The notes under the pieces: model-generated
Databases searched by the model: none
What the model was told of the DNA's origin: nothing
The model's input: the letters and a program-made list of their open reading frames with translations, nothing else
Made by a program: the position numbers and the translations under genes
Shown: positions 43,902-51,573 of the stretch, piece by piece
Layout of the letters: the number at the start of each line of letters is the position of its first letter
How positions within the stretch are numbered: position 1 is the first letter of the stretch
Source of the DNA: Frigoriflavimonas asaccharolytica
GTDB taxonomy: Bacteria; Bacteroidota; Bacteroidia; Flavobacteriales; Weeksellaceae
Direction: 5' to 3'
Length of the DNA: 64,000 nt
Assembly (NCBI RefSeq): GCF_013294015.1
Contig: NZ_JABSNO010000005.1
Location: forward strand, 117,646 to 181,645

Positions 43902-44456
43902 ATGATCAATAAAATTAGATTTAAAAAAGATGTAAAAAATCTTAATTTAGGTTTTTCTGAATTGGAAGTTCAAAAATTGGTAGGTCTAACTAACGTAAAA
44001 TTTCCTGAATTATATCTTAATTTCTTAAAAATTGCTGGAAAAAAATCAAATGTTTTTGATCATTATTTTGATAATATTGAGGGATTAATTGAACTACAAA
44101 TAAAAATAAAAACCAAAATTGAGAATTCTGATGTAAATAATTTTAATTTTAAAATTTGGTGCTTTTCTTATTCACAGGAAGAAGAAGAATATTATTATTT
44201 TGAAAAAGATGATGTCAAAAATCCGATTGTTTTATGTTACACAAATAAAACTTATCCAATTGACAATGGTTGGAATTATAGATTGGGTTATATTAATAAA
44301 AAATCAAAATTTAGTAATTTTATAAATTCAAAAACAAATGATAAATATGATTTTACACTTCTAGGTAACATAGAGCGCTATTTTCTACTTGTTATATTTT
44401 CCCCCTTTCTACTATTTATATATATATTTGTAGAATTTGGAAAAAGAATTAAATAA
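43902..44456 (+). CDS. SMI1/KNR4-like protein with C-terminal membrane helix
   Basis: 184 residues. The N-terminal 145 have an SMI1/KNR4-like pattern: FSELEVQKLVGLTNVKFPELYLNFLKIAG, then a FDHYFDNIEGLIELQ segment and an acidic EEEEYYYF stretch. This superfamily includes many immunity proteins against bacterial toxins. A single helix follows at about 158-180 (FLLVIFSPFLLFIYIFVEF). No toxin gene is near. It is AT-richer and lysine-richer than its neighbours and is closed downstream by a structured repeat (44470-44590), which suggests it is mobile cargo. Confidence 0.6.
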   Translation: MINKIRFKKDVKNLNLGFSELEVQKLVGLTNVKFPELYLNFLKIAGKKSNVFDHYFDNIEGLIELQIKIKTKIENSDVNNFNFKIWCFSYSQEEEEYYYFEKDDVKNPIVLCYTNKTYPIDNGWNYRLGYINKKSKFSNFINSKTNDKYDFTLLGNIERYFLLVIFSPFLLFIYIFVEFGKRIK

Positions 44457-44469
44457 AAAAATTTCTGCT

Positions 44470-44590
44470 TATAGGGTTCCGCAATAGAGCGGAATTTCCG
44501 CTACGTTAACTACTTTAAATATTACGGAATTCAGTTTATTATAGAAAGATTTATATATTAATCCGCACCATCACAAAACCGCAAACCATT
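44470..44590 (+). repeat. Structured cassette-end element, type B, copy 1
   Basis: Homologous in order to the element at 63402-63527. The shared parts are GCAATAGNGCGG at the left, TTATTATAGAAAGATTTAT in the middle and CCGCACCATCNCAAANCCGC at the right. The left GGTTCCGCAATAGAGCGG (44475-44492) pairs with the right CCGCACCATCACAAAACC (44563-44580) at about 12 of 18 positions. It ends two bases before the murB ATG. Confidence 0.8.
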
Positions 44591-44592
44591 AA

Positions 44593-45612
44593 ATGACCAT
44601 CCAACAAAACTTTTCCCTAAAAAACCACAACACTTTTGGTGTAAATATTTATGCTTCCTATTTTGCGGAAGTGCAATCTGTGGAAGAACTTTTAGAAACA
44701 CTCAATTACTCAAAAACTCAAAACCTCAACGTTCTCTTCCTCGGTGGTGGAAGCAATATCTTGTTTACCAAAAATTTTGAAGGATTGGTAATTCAACTTA
44801 ATTTAAAAGGAATTTCTGAAGAAATTATAGACGAAAATACGGTAATTTTATCAGCAAATGCCGGCGAAAATTGGCATGAATTTGTGCAATACTGTTTATC
44901 TAAAAATTACGGAGGTTTAGAAAATTTATCTTTAATTCCCGGGAATGTAGGAACTTCGCCGATGCAAAATATCGGAGCGTACGGAACGGAAATAAAAGAT
45001 ACATTCGTGAGTTGTAAAGTGCTCAATTTAGAAACTTTGGAAATCGAGTTGCTGGATAATGCGCAATGCAAATTCGGTTATAGAACTTCCATCTTTAAAG
45101 TAGAAGAAAAAGGCAAATACATTATTTTAAGCGTTTCATTTTTGTTAACAAGAGAACATCATATTTTAAAAACGGAATACGGCGCCATACAAACCGAATT
45201 GAAATCTTTAGGAATTTCAATCCCCACTATTCAAGATGTTTCTAAAGCAGTTATCAATATTCGACAAAGCAAATTACCAGATTGGCGGAAATTAGGAAAT
45301 GCGGGAAGTTTTTTTAAAAATCCTACTATTTTAACTGAGCACTACTCTACTTTACAAGATAAATTTCCAAATATTCCAGGATATCCAAACCAGGAAGGCA
45401 CAAAAGTTCCTGCAGGTTGGTTGATAGAAAATTGTGGCTGGAAAGGAAAGGAAATAGGAAATGTGGCTTCTCACGAAGATCAAGCATTGGTGATCATCAA
45501 TAAAACAGGAACTGCAACTGGCAAAGAAATCTTTGATTTTTCTACCATGATTATAGAATCTGTGAGAGAGAAATTTAAGATAGAATTAGAAAGAGAGGTT
45601 AATATTATTTAA
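44593..45612 (+). CDS. murB: UDP-N-acetylmuramate dehydrogenase (MurB)
   Basis: 339 residues, type I MurB. FAD-binding parts are VLFLGGGSNILFTKNF (about 48-62) and GLENLSLIPGNVGTSPMQNIGAYGTEIKDTF. KLPDWRKLGNAGSFFKNP holds the catalytic Ser, and PAGWLIENCGWKG and the C-terminal Glu region follow. It reduces enolpyruvyl-UDP-GlcNAc to UDP-MurNAc with NADPH, the step after MurA. Its ATG lies two bases past the structured element, so promoter and leader must be inside or across that element. Confidence 0.96.
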   Translation: MTIQQNFSLKNHNTFGVNIYASYFAEVQSVEELLETLNYSKTQNLNVLFLGGGSNILFTKNFEGLVIQLNLKGISEEIIDENTVILSANAGENWHEFVQYCLSKNYGGLENLSLIPGNVGTSPMQNIGAYGTEIKDTFVSCKVLNLETLEIELLDNAQCKFGYRTSIFKVEEKGKYIILSVSFLLTREHHILKTEYGAIQTELKSLGISIPTIQDVSKAVINIRQSKLPDWRKLGNAGSFFKNPTILTEHYSTLQDKFPNIPGYPNQEGTKVPAGWLIENCGWKGKEIGNVASHEDQALVIINKTGTATGKEIFDFSTMIIESVREKFKIELEREVNII

Positions 45613-45640
45613 TTAAAGCCGAAAAAATTGGATAAAATCT

Positions 45641-45673
45641 AACCTTTTCAAGGTTTTAAACCTTGACAAGGTT
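45641..45673. repeat. Palindromic repeat between murB and proC
   Basis: AACCTTTTCAAGGTTT (45641-45656) and AAACCTTGACAAGGTT (45658-45673) pair almost fully around a single T. This CCTTGNCAAGGTT palindrome is a common flavobacterial intergenic repeat. It has no T tail. Confidence 0.7.
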
Positions 45674-45785
45674 TCGCAATTAAAAGACAATAAATTAATA
45701 TTGAAACTATACAACTTGGTTTATTTAAAATTAAAATACAAACACACAAAAAAACTTTGTGACTTTGCATTAAATAAAAACAAAA

Positions 45786-46589
45786 ATGAAAATAGCAGTT
45801 TTAGGAGCAGGAAAAATGGGGATTTCTTTTTCAAAATCTTTTTTGAAATATGACCTTATCAAACAAGAAAACCTCCAGCTCATCACCAGAAATAAAAATA
45901 ATATCTCTGCAATTTCTCAAGAATTTCCACGTGTTCAAGTTTTGGCTTTTGATGAAGTTTCAACTATAGATGCAGATTTGGTAATCATTGCTGTAAAACC
46001 TCAAGATTTCGCCTTCGTTGCAGAAAATTTGACCTTTAAATTTAAAGAAAATCAATTGCTACTTTCCATCATGGCGGGAATTAGCATAGAGAAAATTCAA
46101 AATTTATTACATCATAAAGCCGTTGTGCGCGCAATGCCCAATTCTCCTTCACTTTTGGGAATGGGAATTACAGGCTACACTTCTGCGCCAGGGATTTCCT
46201 TCACCCAATTAATTCAAATAGAAAGACTGCTCAATTCCACTGGAAGATCCGTTTATTTGGAAGATGAAAATCTTTTAGATGGCGTTACTGCGCTTTCTGG
46301 AAGCGGACCAGCCTACTTTTATTACATTGTAGATGCCATGATAAAAGCCGGAACAGAAATGGGAATTGAAGAAAACCTTTCTAAATTGTTTGTTTCGCAA
46401 ACGATGCTTGGAGCCTATCACCTCATCAATAATTCCGACAAAAATCTGGAAGAATTAATTCAAGATGTCGCCTCCAAAGGTGGAACTACAGAAGCAGCTT
46501 TGAAGACGTTTGACGATAATAGACTTAAAGAAATTTTGAAAGAAGGAATTCTCGCCGCCGAAAAAAGAGCGCAGGAATTGAATAATTAA
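45786..46589 (+). CDS. proC: Pyrroline-5-carboxylate reductase
   Basis: 267 residues. The Rossmann loop is VLGAGKMG (4-11). LLSIMAGISIEKIQ, VVRAMPNSPSLLGMGITGY and the dimer motif ALSGSGPAYFYYIVDAMIKAG follow, then DVASKGGTTEAAL. It makes proline from pyrroline-5-carboxylate with NADPH. It is transcribed with murB direction but separated by 173 bases with a palindrome, so probably alone. The proline dehydrogenase of the reverse route lies near the window start. Confidence 0.96.
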   Translation: MKIAVLGAGKMGISFSKSFLKYDLIKQENLQLITRNKNNISAISQEFPRVQVLAFDEVSTIDADLVIIAVKPQDFAFVAENLTFKFKENQLLLSIMAGISIEKIQNLLHHKAVVRAMPNSPSLLGMGITGYTSAPGISFTQLIQIERLLNSTGRSVYLEDENLLDGVTALSGSGPAYFYYIVDAMIKAGTEMGIEENLSKLFVSQTMLGAYHLINNSDKNLEELIQDVASKGGTTEAALKTFDDNRLKEILKEGILAAEKRAQELNN

Positions 46590-46696
46590 AAGAGATATGA
46601 GATTTATAGATGTGAGATTTTGGTGTGTTAGATTTTCAACGATTTATATTTCATTTAACATCTATTCGTCTATCATCTATCCGTCTATTATCTTTT

Positions 46697-47029
46697 TTAC
46701 GCCTTTTTCACAAATTCAGACTTTAAAGCCATTGCTCCAAAACCATCTACTTTACAATCAAGATTATGATCAGAATCTGGTCTTAATCTCACATTTTTCA
46801 CTTTCGTACCGGCTTTTATAGATTTCGGGAAACCTTTCACGGGCAAATCTTTCACTACAACTACTGTATCTCCGTTTTGCAATTCGTTTCCGTTTGCATC
46901 AATAACTTTATCTTCATCTGCAGTTTCTCCAGGTATCCATTCGTGGAAACATTGCGAGCAGACCATTTTATCGTCTTGTTCGTATGTAAATTCAGATTGG
47001 CATTTTGGGCAAAGTATTGTGTCTGGCAT
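46697..47029 (-). CDS. YjdM/PhnA-type zinc-ribbon protein
   Basis: 110 residues. The N-terminal zinc ribbon is CPKCQSEFTYEQDDKMVCSQC (two CxxC pairs), then the YjdM core DANGNELQNGDTVVVVKDLPVKG and SIKAGTKVKNVRL. The PhnA name (phosphonate use) was a misassignment; the function of the family is unsettled. The TAtcTTTGC box 15 bases before the ATG gives a very short leader. It converges with proC and follows the DUF3575-like gene, 27 bases away. Confidence 0.87.
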   Translation of the reverse strand: MPDTILCPKCQSEFTYEQDDKMVCSQCFHEWIPGETADEDKVIDANGNELQNGDTVVVVKDLPVKGFPKSIKAGTKVKNVRLRPDSDHNLDCKVDGFGAMALKSEFVKKA

Positions 47030-47043
47030 TTTATAAGTTTTTG

Positions 47044-47051
47044 CAAAGATA
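47044..47051 (-). promoter_or_regulatory. -7 box of the YjdM-like gene
   Basis: The minus strand reads TATCTTTG followed by C, a full TAnnTTTG match; it is 14 bases before the ATG, so the leader is under ten bases. Confidence 0.55.
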
Positions 47052-47056
47052 AAATT

Positions 47057-47806
47057 TTAAAAACGATATCCTAAAGAAAGTCCAATTCTCAAACCTGCCC
47101 AAGGTCCGTCTACTTTTATGTTGGCACCGTTTTCATTCACCGTAGCATTGTATTCTACGATGGGAATATCTTGGTTGTCTAGTTCTTTTTGAACTTCTTG
47201 CTGCTCCAAGGCATTCAATTTTCTATTGGTAATTCCGTCTAAATTTCCTTTCGCTTTTCCAAAATGAGCACCTAAAAACCAAGCATCTAAAACGAAATTG
47301 TCGGATTTACCTAGAAACCATTGTGCTCCTAGCAAAACTCCTCCACTATGAGCAGAAGTATCTCCGGTGAAATCTACAATTACTGTATCGTACACTATTC
47401 CATTCACACTTACATCTATAGATCTGCTGTAATTTGAAATTTGATAAGATGAATATCTATAATAAGGTGCGACATAAAACCCTTCTCCAAAACCTTTTTT
47501 TCCAAGGTAAAATCTTGGCTCTATCGTAAAATTGTTGCCACTTAATCTAATATTTTTAAAATCACGATCAGTATCATCAGGCAAAAACGATGTGTATGGT
47601 AAATTTCCTTCTGGTACTACTCCATAACCAACGTTTACAGAAATTCTTTTACTTAAAACTCTTTCATACGTTCCCTGAAAATTTTTAAATATAAAACCCG
47701 TAACATTTACTTTGACAATATTTTTGCCGTTTCCGCTGTCGCTTGTTTCTTGCGCTTGCATAAGCATGGTAAAACTAAAGATGAAAAGTAGTAGTAATTT
47801 TCTCAT
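47057..47806 (-). CDS. DUF3575-like outer-membrane beta-barrel protein
   Basis: 249 residues with a signal peptide (MRKLLLLFIFSFTMLMQAQ) and a barrel-like body of alternating strands (VNVGYGVVPEGN, FTIEPRFYLGKKGFGEGFYVAPYYRYSSY) ending in GLRIGLSLGYRF. The terminal Phe after an aromatic-rich strand is the outer-membrane barrel signature. It resembles DUF3575 proteins. A substrate or role is not evident. It lies directly upstream of the YjdM-like gene on the same strand. Confidence 0.78.
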   Translation of the reverse strand: MRKLLLLFIFSFTMLMQAQETSDSGNGKNIVKVNVTGFIFKNFQGTYERVLSKRISVNVGYGVVPEGNLPYTSFLPDDTDRDFKNIRLSGNNFTIEPRFYLGKKGFGEGFYVAPYYRYSSYQISNYSRSIDVSVNGIVYDTVIVDFTGDTSAHSGGVLLGAQWFLGKSDNFVLDAWFLGAHFGKAKGNLDGITNRKLNALEQQEVQKELDNQDIPIVEYNATVNENGANIKVDGPWAGLRIGLSLGYRF

Positions 47807-48065
47807 TGTTAATTATTTATTTTTTAAATGTAAGCATATCTACGAAATAATCTGCAAAAAGTATCCTCAGATGAAGAATGATTGTTTATAATTATACACA
47901 TGCTTATTTTTGTATTGCTACAAATATACTTTATGCAATCTATTGTGCATTTAGAGTTTAAAATATAAAACTTATATTACCAGTTAATTAAAAAAATTAA
48001 ATACACATTCGACGACGTCAAATTGGTGCCAAAAAAATTCTCTGCAAAAAGGCGATAAAATTTCG

Positions 48066-48073
48066 TATTTTTG
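48066..48073 (+). promoter_or_regulatory. -7 box of the RsmB-like gene
   Basis: TATTTTTG followed by C fits TAnnTTTG. It overlaps the first possible start (48071) and so supports the later ATG at 48122. Confidence 0.55.
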
Positions 48074-48121
48074 CAAAAACTGAATTCAAAATTACGAATT
48101 CATCATTCAAAATTATTTACA

Positions 48122-49327
48122 ATGGAACTCATACACAGAAATTTACTTATAGGTATACACGACGCTTTGCAAGAAACCTTTTTTGAAGACAGAAAATACG
48201 CAGACAAAGTGATAGAAAGACTTTTGAAAGCGCACAAAAAATGGGGAAGCGAAGATAGAAAAGTGGTGGCCAGTATTTTTTATGATATTGTACGTTGGAA
48301 AAAACGCTTGGAATACTACATCGGCGAAAGCGCAAAACCGAGCAATATCTACAGAATGATTGTTGCATATTGCCTTTGGAGCAAAACGCATTACAAAAAA
48401 ATGGAAGAATTGGAAGGTGTGAAAATCGCTGATATTCTTACAAAATTAAAAAAAGGAACTGTACCATCTAAAGCTTTTGAACATTCTATCCCAGATTGGT
48501 TGGTAGAAACTATGGAGCGAGAATTGGGCAAAAGTTGGGAAGATGAAATGTATGCTTTAAACGAACAAGCTCCTACCGTTTTGCGAGCCAATTCTTTAAA
48601 GACGACGCCAAAAGCATTGATAGAAGAATTGCGCGCAGAAAATGTAGAAAGTTTCTTGGTTGCCGATTATCCAGATGCTGTAGAATTGGAAGAAAAGAAA
48701 AATGTATTCATCACTTCGGCATTTAAAGATGGACTTTTTGAAGTTCAAGATGCGAGTTCGCAATTGATCGGGAAATTGTTGGATGTGAAAGAAGGAATGC
48801 GTGTGGTAGATGCGTGTGCAGGTGCAGGTGGAAAAACTTTGCATTTGGCAGCTTTGATGCAGAATAAAGGGCAGATAATTGCACTAGATATTTATGGTTG
48901 GAAGCTTACAGAATTGAAACGCCGTGCCAAAAGAGCTGGTGCTCACAACATAGAAGCGAGATTGATAGACGACAACAAAACCATCAAAAGATTGCATGGT
49001 ACCGCAGATAGATTGCTTATTGATGCGCCTTGTTCTGGTCTTGGAGTTTTAAAAAGAAATCCAGATTCCAAATGGAAAATCGATCAGGCATTTATAGACC
49101 GCATCAAAATTGAGCAGCAACAAATACTGACTGATTATTGCAAGATCATCAAAATTGGTGGTAAAATGCTGTATGCAACATGCTCTATTTTGCCAAGCGA
49201 AAATACAAAACAAGTGCAAACTTTCTTAAAAAACAACCCAGATTATTCTCTTTTAAAAGAAGAAAAAATAATGCCGAGCCAAGGTTATGACGGATTTTAT
49301 ATGGCTTTGATAGAAAGAAAGGCGTAG
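48122..49327 (+). CDS. RsmB/NOP-type rRNA cytosine-C5 methyltransferase
   Basis: About 401 residues. An NusB-like helical N-terminus (KVVASIFYDIVRWKKRLEYYIG) is followed by the methyltransferase domain: DACAGAGGKTLHLAA (SAM binding), DRLLIDAPCSGLGVLKRNPDSKW (motif IV, Cys) and KMLYATCSILPSEN (motif VI, catalytic Cys). It modifies 16S rRNA cytosine. The frame is open to an ATG at 48071 but that would include the -7 box, so 48122 (MELIHRNLLIG) is chosen. Confidence 0.93.
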   Translation: MELIHRNLLIGIHDALQETFFEDRKYADKVIERLLKAHKKWGSEDRKVVASIFYDIVRWKKRLEYYIGESAKPSNIYRMIVAYCLWSKTHYKKMEELEGVKIADILTKLKKGTVPSKAFEHSIPDWLVETMERELGKSWEDEMYALNEQAPTVLRANSLKTTPKALIEELRAENVESFLVADYPDAVELEEKKNVFITSAFKDGLFEVQDASSQLIGKLLDVKEGMRVVDACAGAGGKTLHLAALMQNKGQIIALDIYGWKLTELKRRAKRAGAHNIEARLIDDNKTIKRLHGTADRLLIDAPCSGLGVLKRNPDSKWKIDQAFIDRIKIEQQQILTDYCKIIKIGGKMLYATCSILPSENTKQVQTFLKNNPDYSLLKEEKIMPSQGYDGFYMALIERKA

Positions 49328-49354
49328 GATTTCTACAACAATTTAAAATAATGA

Positions 49355-49399
49355 AGGCATGCTCTAAATAATAATTTGGGCGTGCCTTTTCTTTTTTTT
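49355..49399 (+). terminator. Terminator after the RsmB-like gene
   Basis: AGGCATGCTC and the near-complement GGGCGTGCCT close a stem (about 49355-49387) around an AT-rich loop, with T runs after it. Confidence 0.75.
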
Positions 49400-49445
49400 T
49401 AAAAATTCTTTGCACATAAAAAAAAGAATAGTCGGTATCCGGTTC

Positions 49446-49495
49446 CCACTCTTTTTTTTGCAAAAAAGGAGTTCCACCTACTACCTCACGCAGAG
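49446..49495 (+). repeat. R1 repeat fragment, copy 3
   Basis: CTCTTTTTTTTGCAAAAAAG followed by GAGTTCCACC and CGCAGAGATTT corresponds to the right part of copy 2 (TTTTTTTTTGCAAAAAAAAGG, then ATTTCCATTC and CGCAGATTAT). It is more degenerate. Confidence 0.5.
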
Positions 49496-49677
49496 ATTTG
49501 CTTTGATTTTAGAATTTTGAAATAATAAAGATTTATTTCTATTTTTGCTTACTTGTAAAAATGTTGATTTGAAAATTTAATCTATTTTATAAAATACTTT
49601 TTACCAAAATCAGAATTACAAATTATCAAAAAATTAAGAAATTAAATTTTCTAAAAATTTTAACATAACCTTACAAA

Positions 49678-50247
49678 ATGGATGCATTTTTACACATCAA
49701 ATCCATCATTGGGATTATACTTGGCTTAAGTTTAACTCACTTAATCAAAAGTTCTGTATACTTCATACAGCATCCTGGAAGAAAAAAAATATACTTGCTG
49801 CATTTTATGTGGGTAGTTTATGTATTTACTTTAATCATCCATTTCTGGTGGTGGGAGTTTAATTTAAAATTAATTACAGAATGGTTTTTTGTAGATTACC
49901 TTTTTATTATTTTGTACATTATTTTATTTTATATGCTCTGTGCAATCCTTTATCCAGATGATCTGAATGATTATGACGGTTATAAAGATTATTTTTTCTC
50001 AAGAAAAAAATGGTTTTTTACAATTTTGGCTCTTTGTTTCGCAGCAGATATTGTAGACACATACCTAAAAGGAGAAAAATATTTTTCGCAACTAGGGAAC
50101 GAATATCTCATCAGAAACGTTTCACATATAGTATTTTGTGTCGTTGCTGTTTTCATAAAAAATAAAATTTTTCATTATGCAATGGCATCAGCTTTTATTA
50201 TTTATGAAATAATTTACATCGTTCGATTTTACAATTTAGAAGTTTAA
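49678..50247 (+). CDS. Polytopic membrane protein of unknown function
   Basis: 189 residues with about five hydrophobic segments: IKSIIGIILGLSLTHLI, LLHFMWVVYVFTLIIHFWWW, WFFVDYLFIILYIILFYMLCAILY, FFTILALCFAADIVDTY and VSHIVFCVVAVFI, then AMASAFIIYEIIYIV. Trp and Phe are unusually common. No family motif was found. A BLUF photoreceptor gene follows 250 bases on; a link is not established. Confidence 0.6.
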   Translation: MDAFLHIKSIIGIILGLSLTHLIKSSVYFIQHPGRKKIYLLHFMWVVYVFTLIIHFWWWEFNLKLITEWFFVDYLFIILYIILFYMLCAILYPDDLNDYDGYKDYFFSRKKWFFTILALCFAADIVDTYLKGEKYFSQLGNEYLIRNVSHIVFCVVAVFIKNKIFHYAMASAFIIYEIIYIVRFYNLEV

Positions 50248-50497
50248 TTTTTTATCTGGTTTCAAAAAATTAAAAAGTCAATCATTAAAAATAGGATAAG
50301 TAAGCAATTACCTAATGTAATAGTAAACTTCCTCATATTTATTTTGTGAATTTATTTTTTAATGCAATGCAATATATTAAAAGCTTCATCGCGCAAAACA
50401 TTATCTAAATCATGTAAATGATATTTAATTTGCTAAATTGCTGCTTCAACAATGTAAATTTCCCTAAAAAAGAATTTACGATTTAAAATTTATACAA

Positions 50498-50929
50498 ATG
50501 ATTTATCAATTAAATTACCGCTCAAGATCCAGACCAGATTTGGAATTGAATGAGCTGGATGAAATACTCGTTCTATCTAAAACTAAAAATACGGCAAAAA
50601 ACATCACTGGATGTCTTATCTATCACGATGGTAGTTTTGTGCAAATTTTAGAAGGCGACAAAAAACTTGTGCAAGATTTGTATAGGAAAATAGAAGCAGA
50701 TCCTCGTCACGAAGATGTAATTTTACTTTGGGAAGCACCTGTAGATAAAAGATATTTCACAGAATGGAATATGGCATACTATATACCCACAGAAACAAAC
50801 GTGGTGCAATTTGTAAACAATATGTTGCTCCTTTCTGAGTTTTCAGATCGTTCTTCCGCATCTCTTCTAAGCTTTTGGAGCAATGTGCGAAAAATTTTGA
50901 GAAATGATAATACGAAAAGCATAGACTAA
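50498..50929 (+). CDS. BLUF-domain blue-light photoreceptor
   Basis: 143 residues, a single BLUF domain with a short tail. BLUF proteins bind FAD and respond to blue light. The residues known to shape the flavin pocket are visible: Tyr7 (QLNYRSRS), Asn35 (KNITGCLIY), Gln49 (GSFVQILEG), Trp90 and Met92 (EWNMAY). There is no EAL or other output domain, so it must signal to a partner protein, as PixD does with PixE. No partner is obvious in the flanks. A small secreted protein gene starts 31 bases after. Confidence 0.93.
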   Translation: MIYQLNYRSRSRPDLELNELDEILVLSKTKNTAKNITGCLIYHDGSFVQILEGDKKLVQDLYRKIEADPRHEDVILLWEAPVDKRYFTEWNMAYYIPTETNVVQFVNNMLLLSEFSDRSSASLLSFWSNVRKILRNDNTKSID

Positions 50930-50960
50930 AACGTTTTATGTTTAATAAACACAAAATCTT

Positions 50961-51335
50961 ATGAGAACATTGTTATTTTTACTGGTATTTTCCACATTGT
51001 CATTTGCTCAAAATACCAATTCCAAAACCTTGCAAGAAAATACTAATTCTTGCAAATTAGAAATGACGATTAAGCAACTCACATCCGAAGAATTAAAATT
51101 TAAGTGTCCTCAATTAATGGAAAATAAAACTTTCATCATTGAAAATTTTAAAATTAAATTTAAAGGACATCCAACTATTTTAGTTGCAGGAAATGTTTTG
51201 AATGATACTGCAAAAGAATTGGCCAGTACTCTACAATCTGGAGATACGGTAATCATTTTTGATATCGTTGGTGCAAATAAACATGCAATGAAAAATGAAG
51301 ATTACAAGTCTATTATGGTTCAAATAATAGATTAA
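50961..51335 (+). CDS. Small secreted protein of unknown function
   Basis: 124 residues with a signal peptide (MRTLLFLLVFSTLSFAQ) and a compact beta-rich body (KLEMTIKQLTSEELKFKC ... SGDTVIIFDIVGAN ... YKSIMVQIID). Two Cys (C32, C49) could pair. The strand pattern recalls the C-terminal domain of the gliding protein GldM, but this is weak. It is 31 bases after the BLUF gene, so co-transcription is possible. Function is unknown. Confidence 0.5.
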   Translation: MRTLLFLLVFSTLSFAQNTNSKTLQENTNSCKLEMTIKQLTSEELKFKCPQLMENKTFIIENFKIKFKGHPTILVAGNVLNDTAKELASTLQSGDTVIIFDIVGANKHAMKNEDYKSIMVQIID

Positions 51336-51520
51336 CATAGATTTATTTCTTTTAAAGCAATTTTATATCGAAGAATATTCTTACTATAATTAATACAAAA
51401 ATACAAATGATCACATTTGTATTTTTTGTTTTTAGTGAATAAGATAATAACGATAACCAGTCTTATAGTTGAACCACGAAATTATCTTGAAATTCTATTT
51501 TCTATTATAAATTAAACAAG

Positions 51521-51528
51521 TATTTTTG
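51521..51528 (+). promoter_or_regulatory. -7 box of asnB
   Basis: TATTTTTG fits TAnnTTTG and lies 45 bases before the asnB ATG. Confidence 0.45.
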
Positions 51529-51573
51529 TACTTTCAAATAAAATCAATAATTATTTCTCAATCTTAAAAATAT

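Larger units (their letters stand above)
49328..49677. other. Intergenic stretch with terminator and repeat fragment
   Basis: 350 bases without a gene. They hold the terminator at 49355-49399, an R1-like repeat fragment at 49446-49495, and AT-rich DNA before the membrane-protein gene. Confidence 0.5.

Noticed and set aside
46597..46821. Plus-strand frame of 74 codons after proC
   Set aside because: It overlaps the YjdM-like gene and is made of a short TCTAT-rich repeat at its start.
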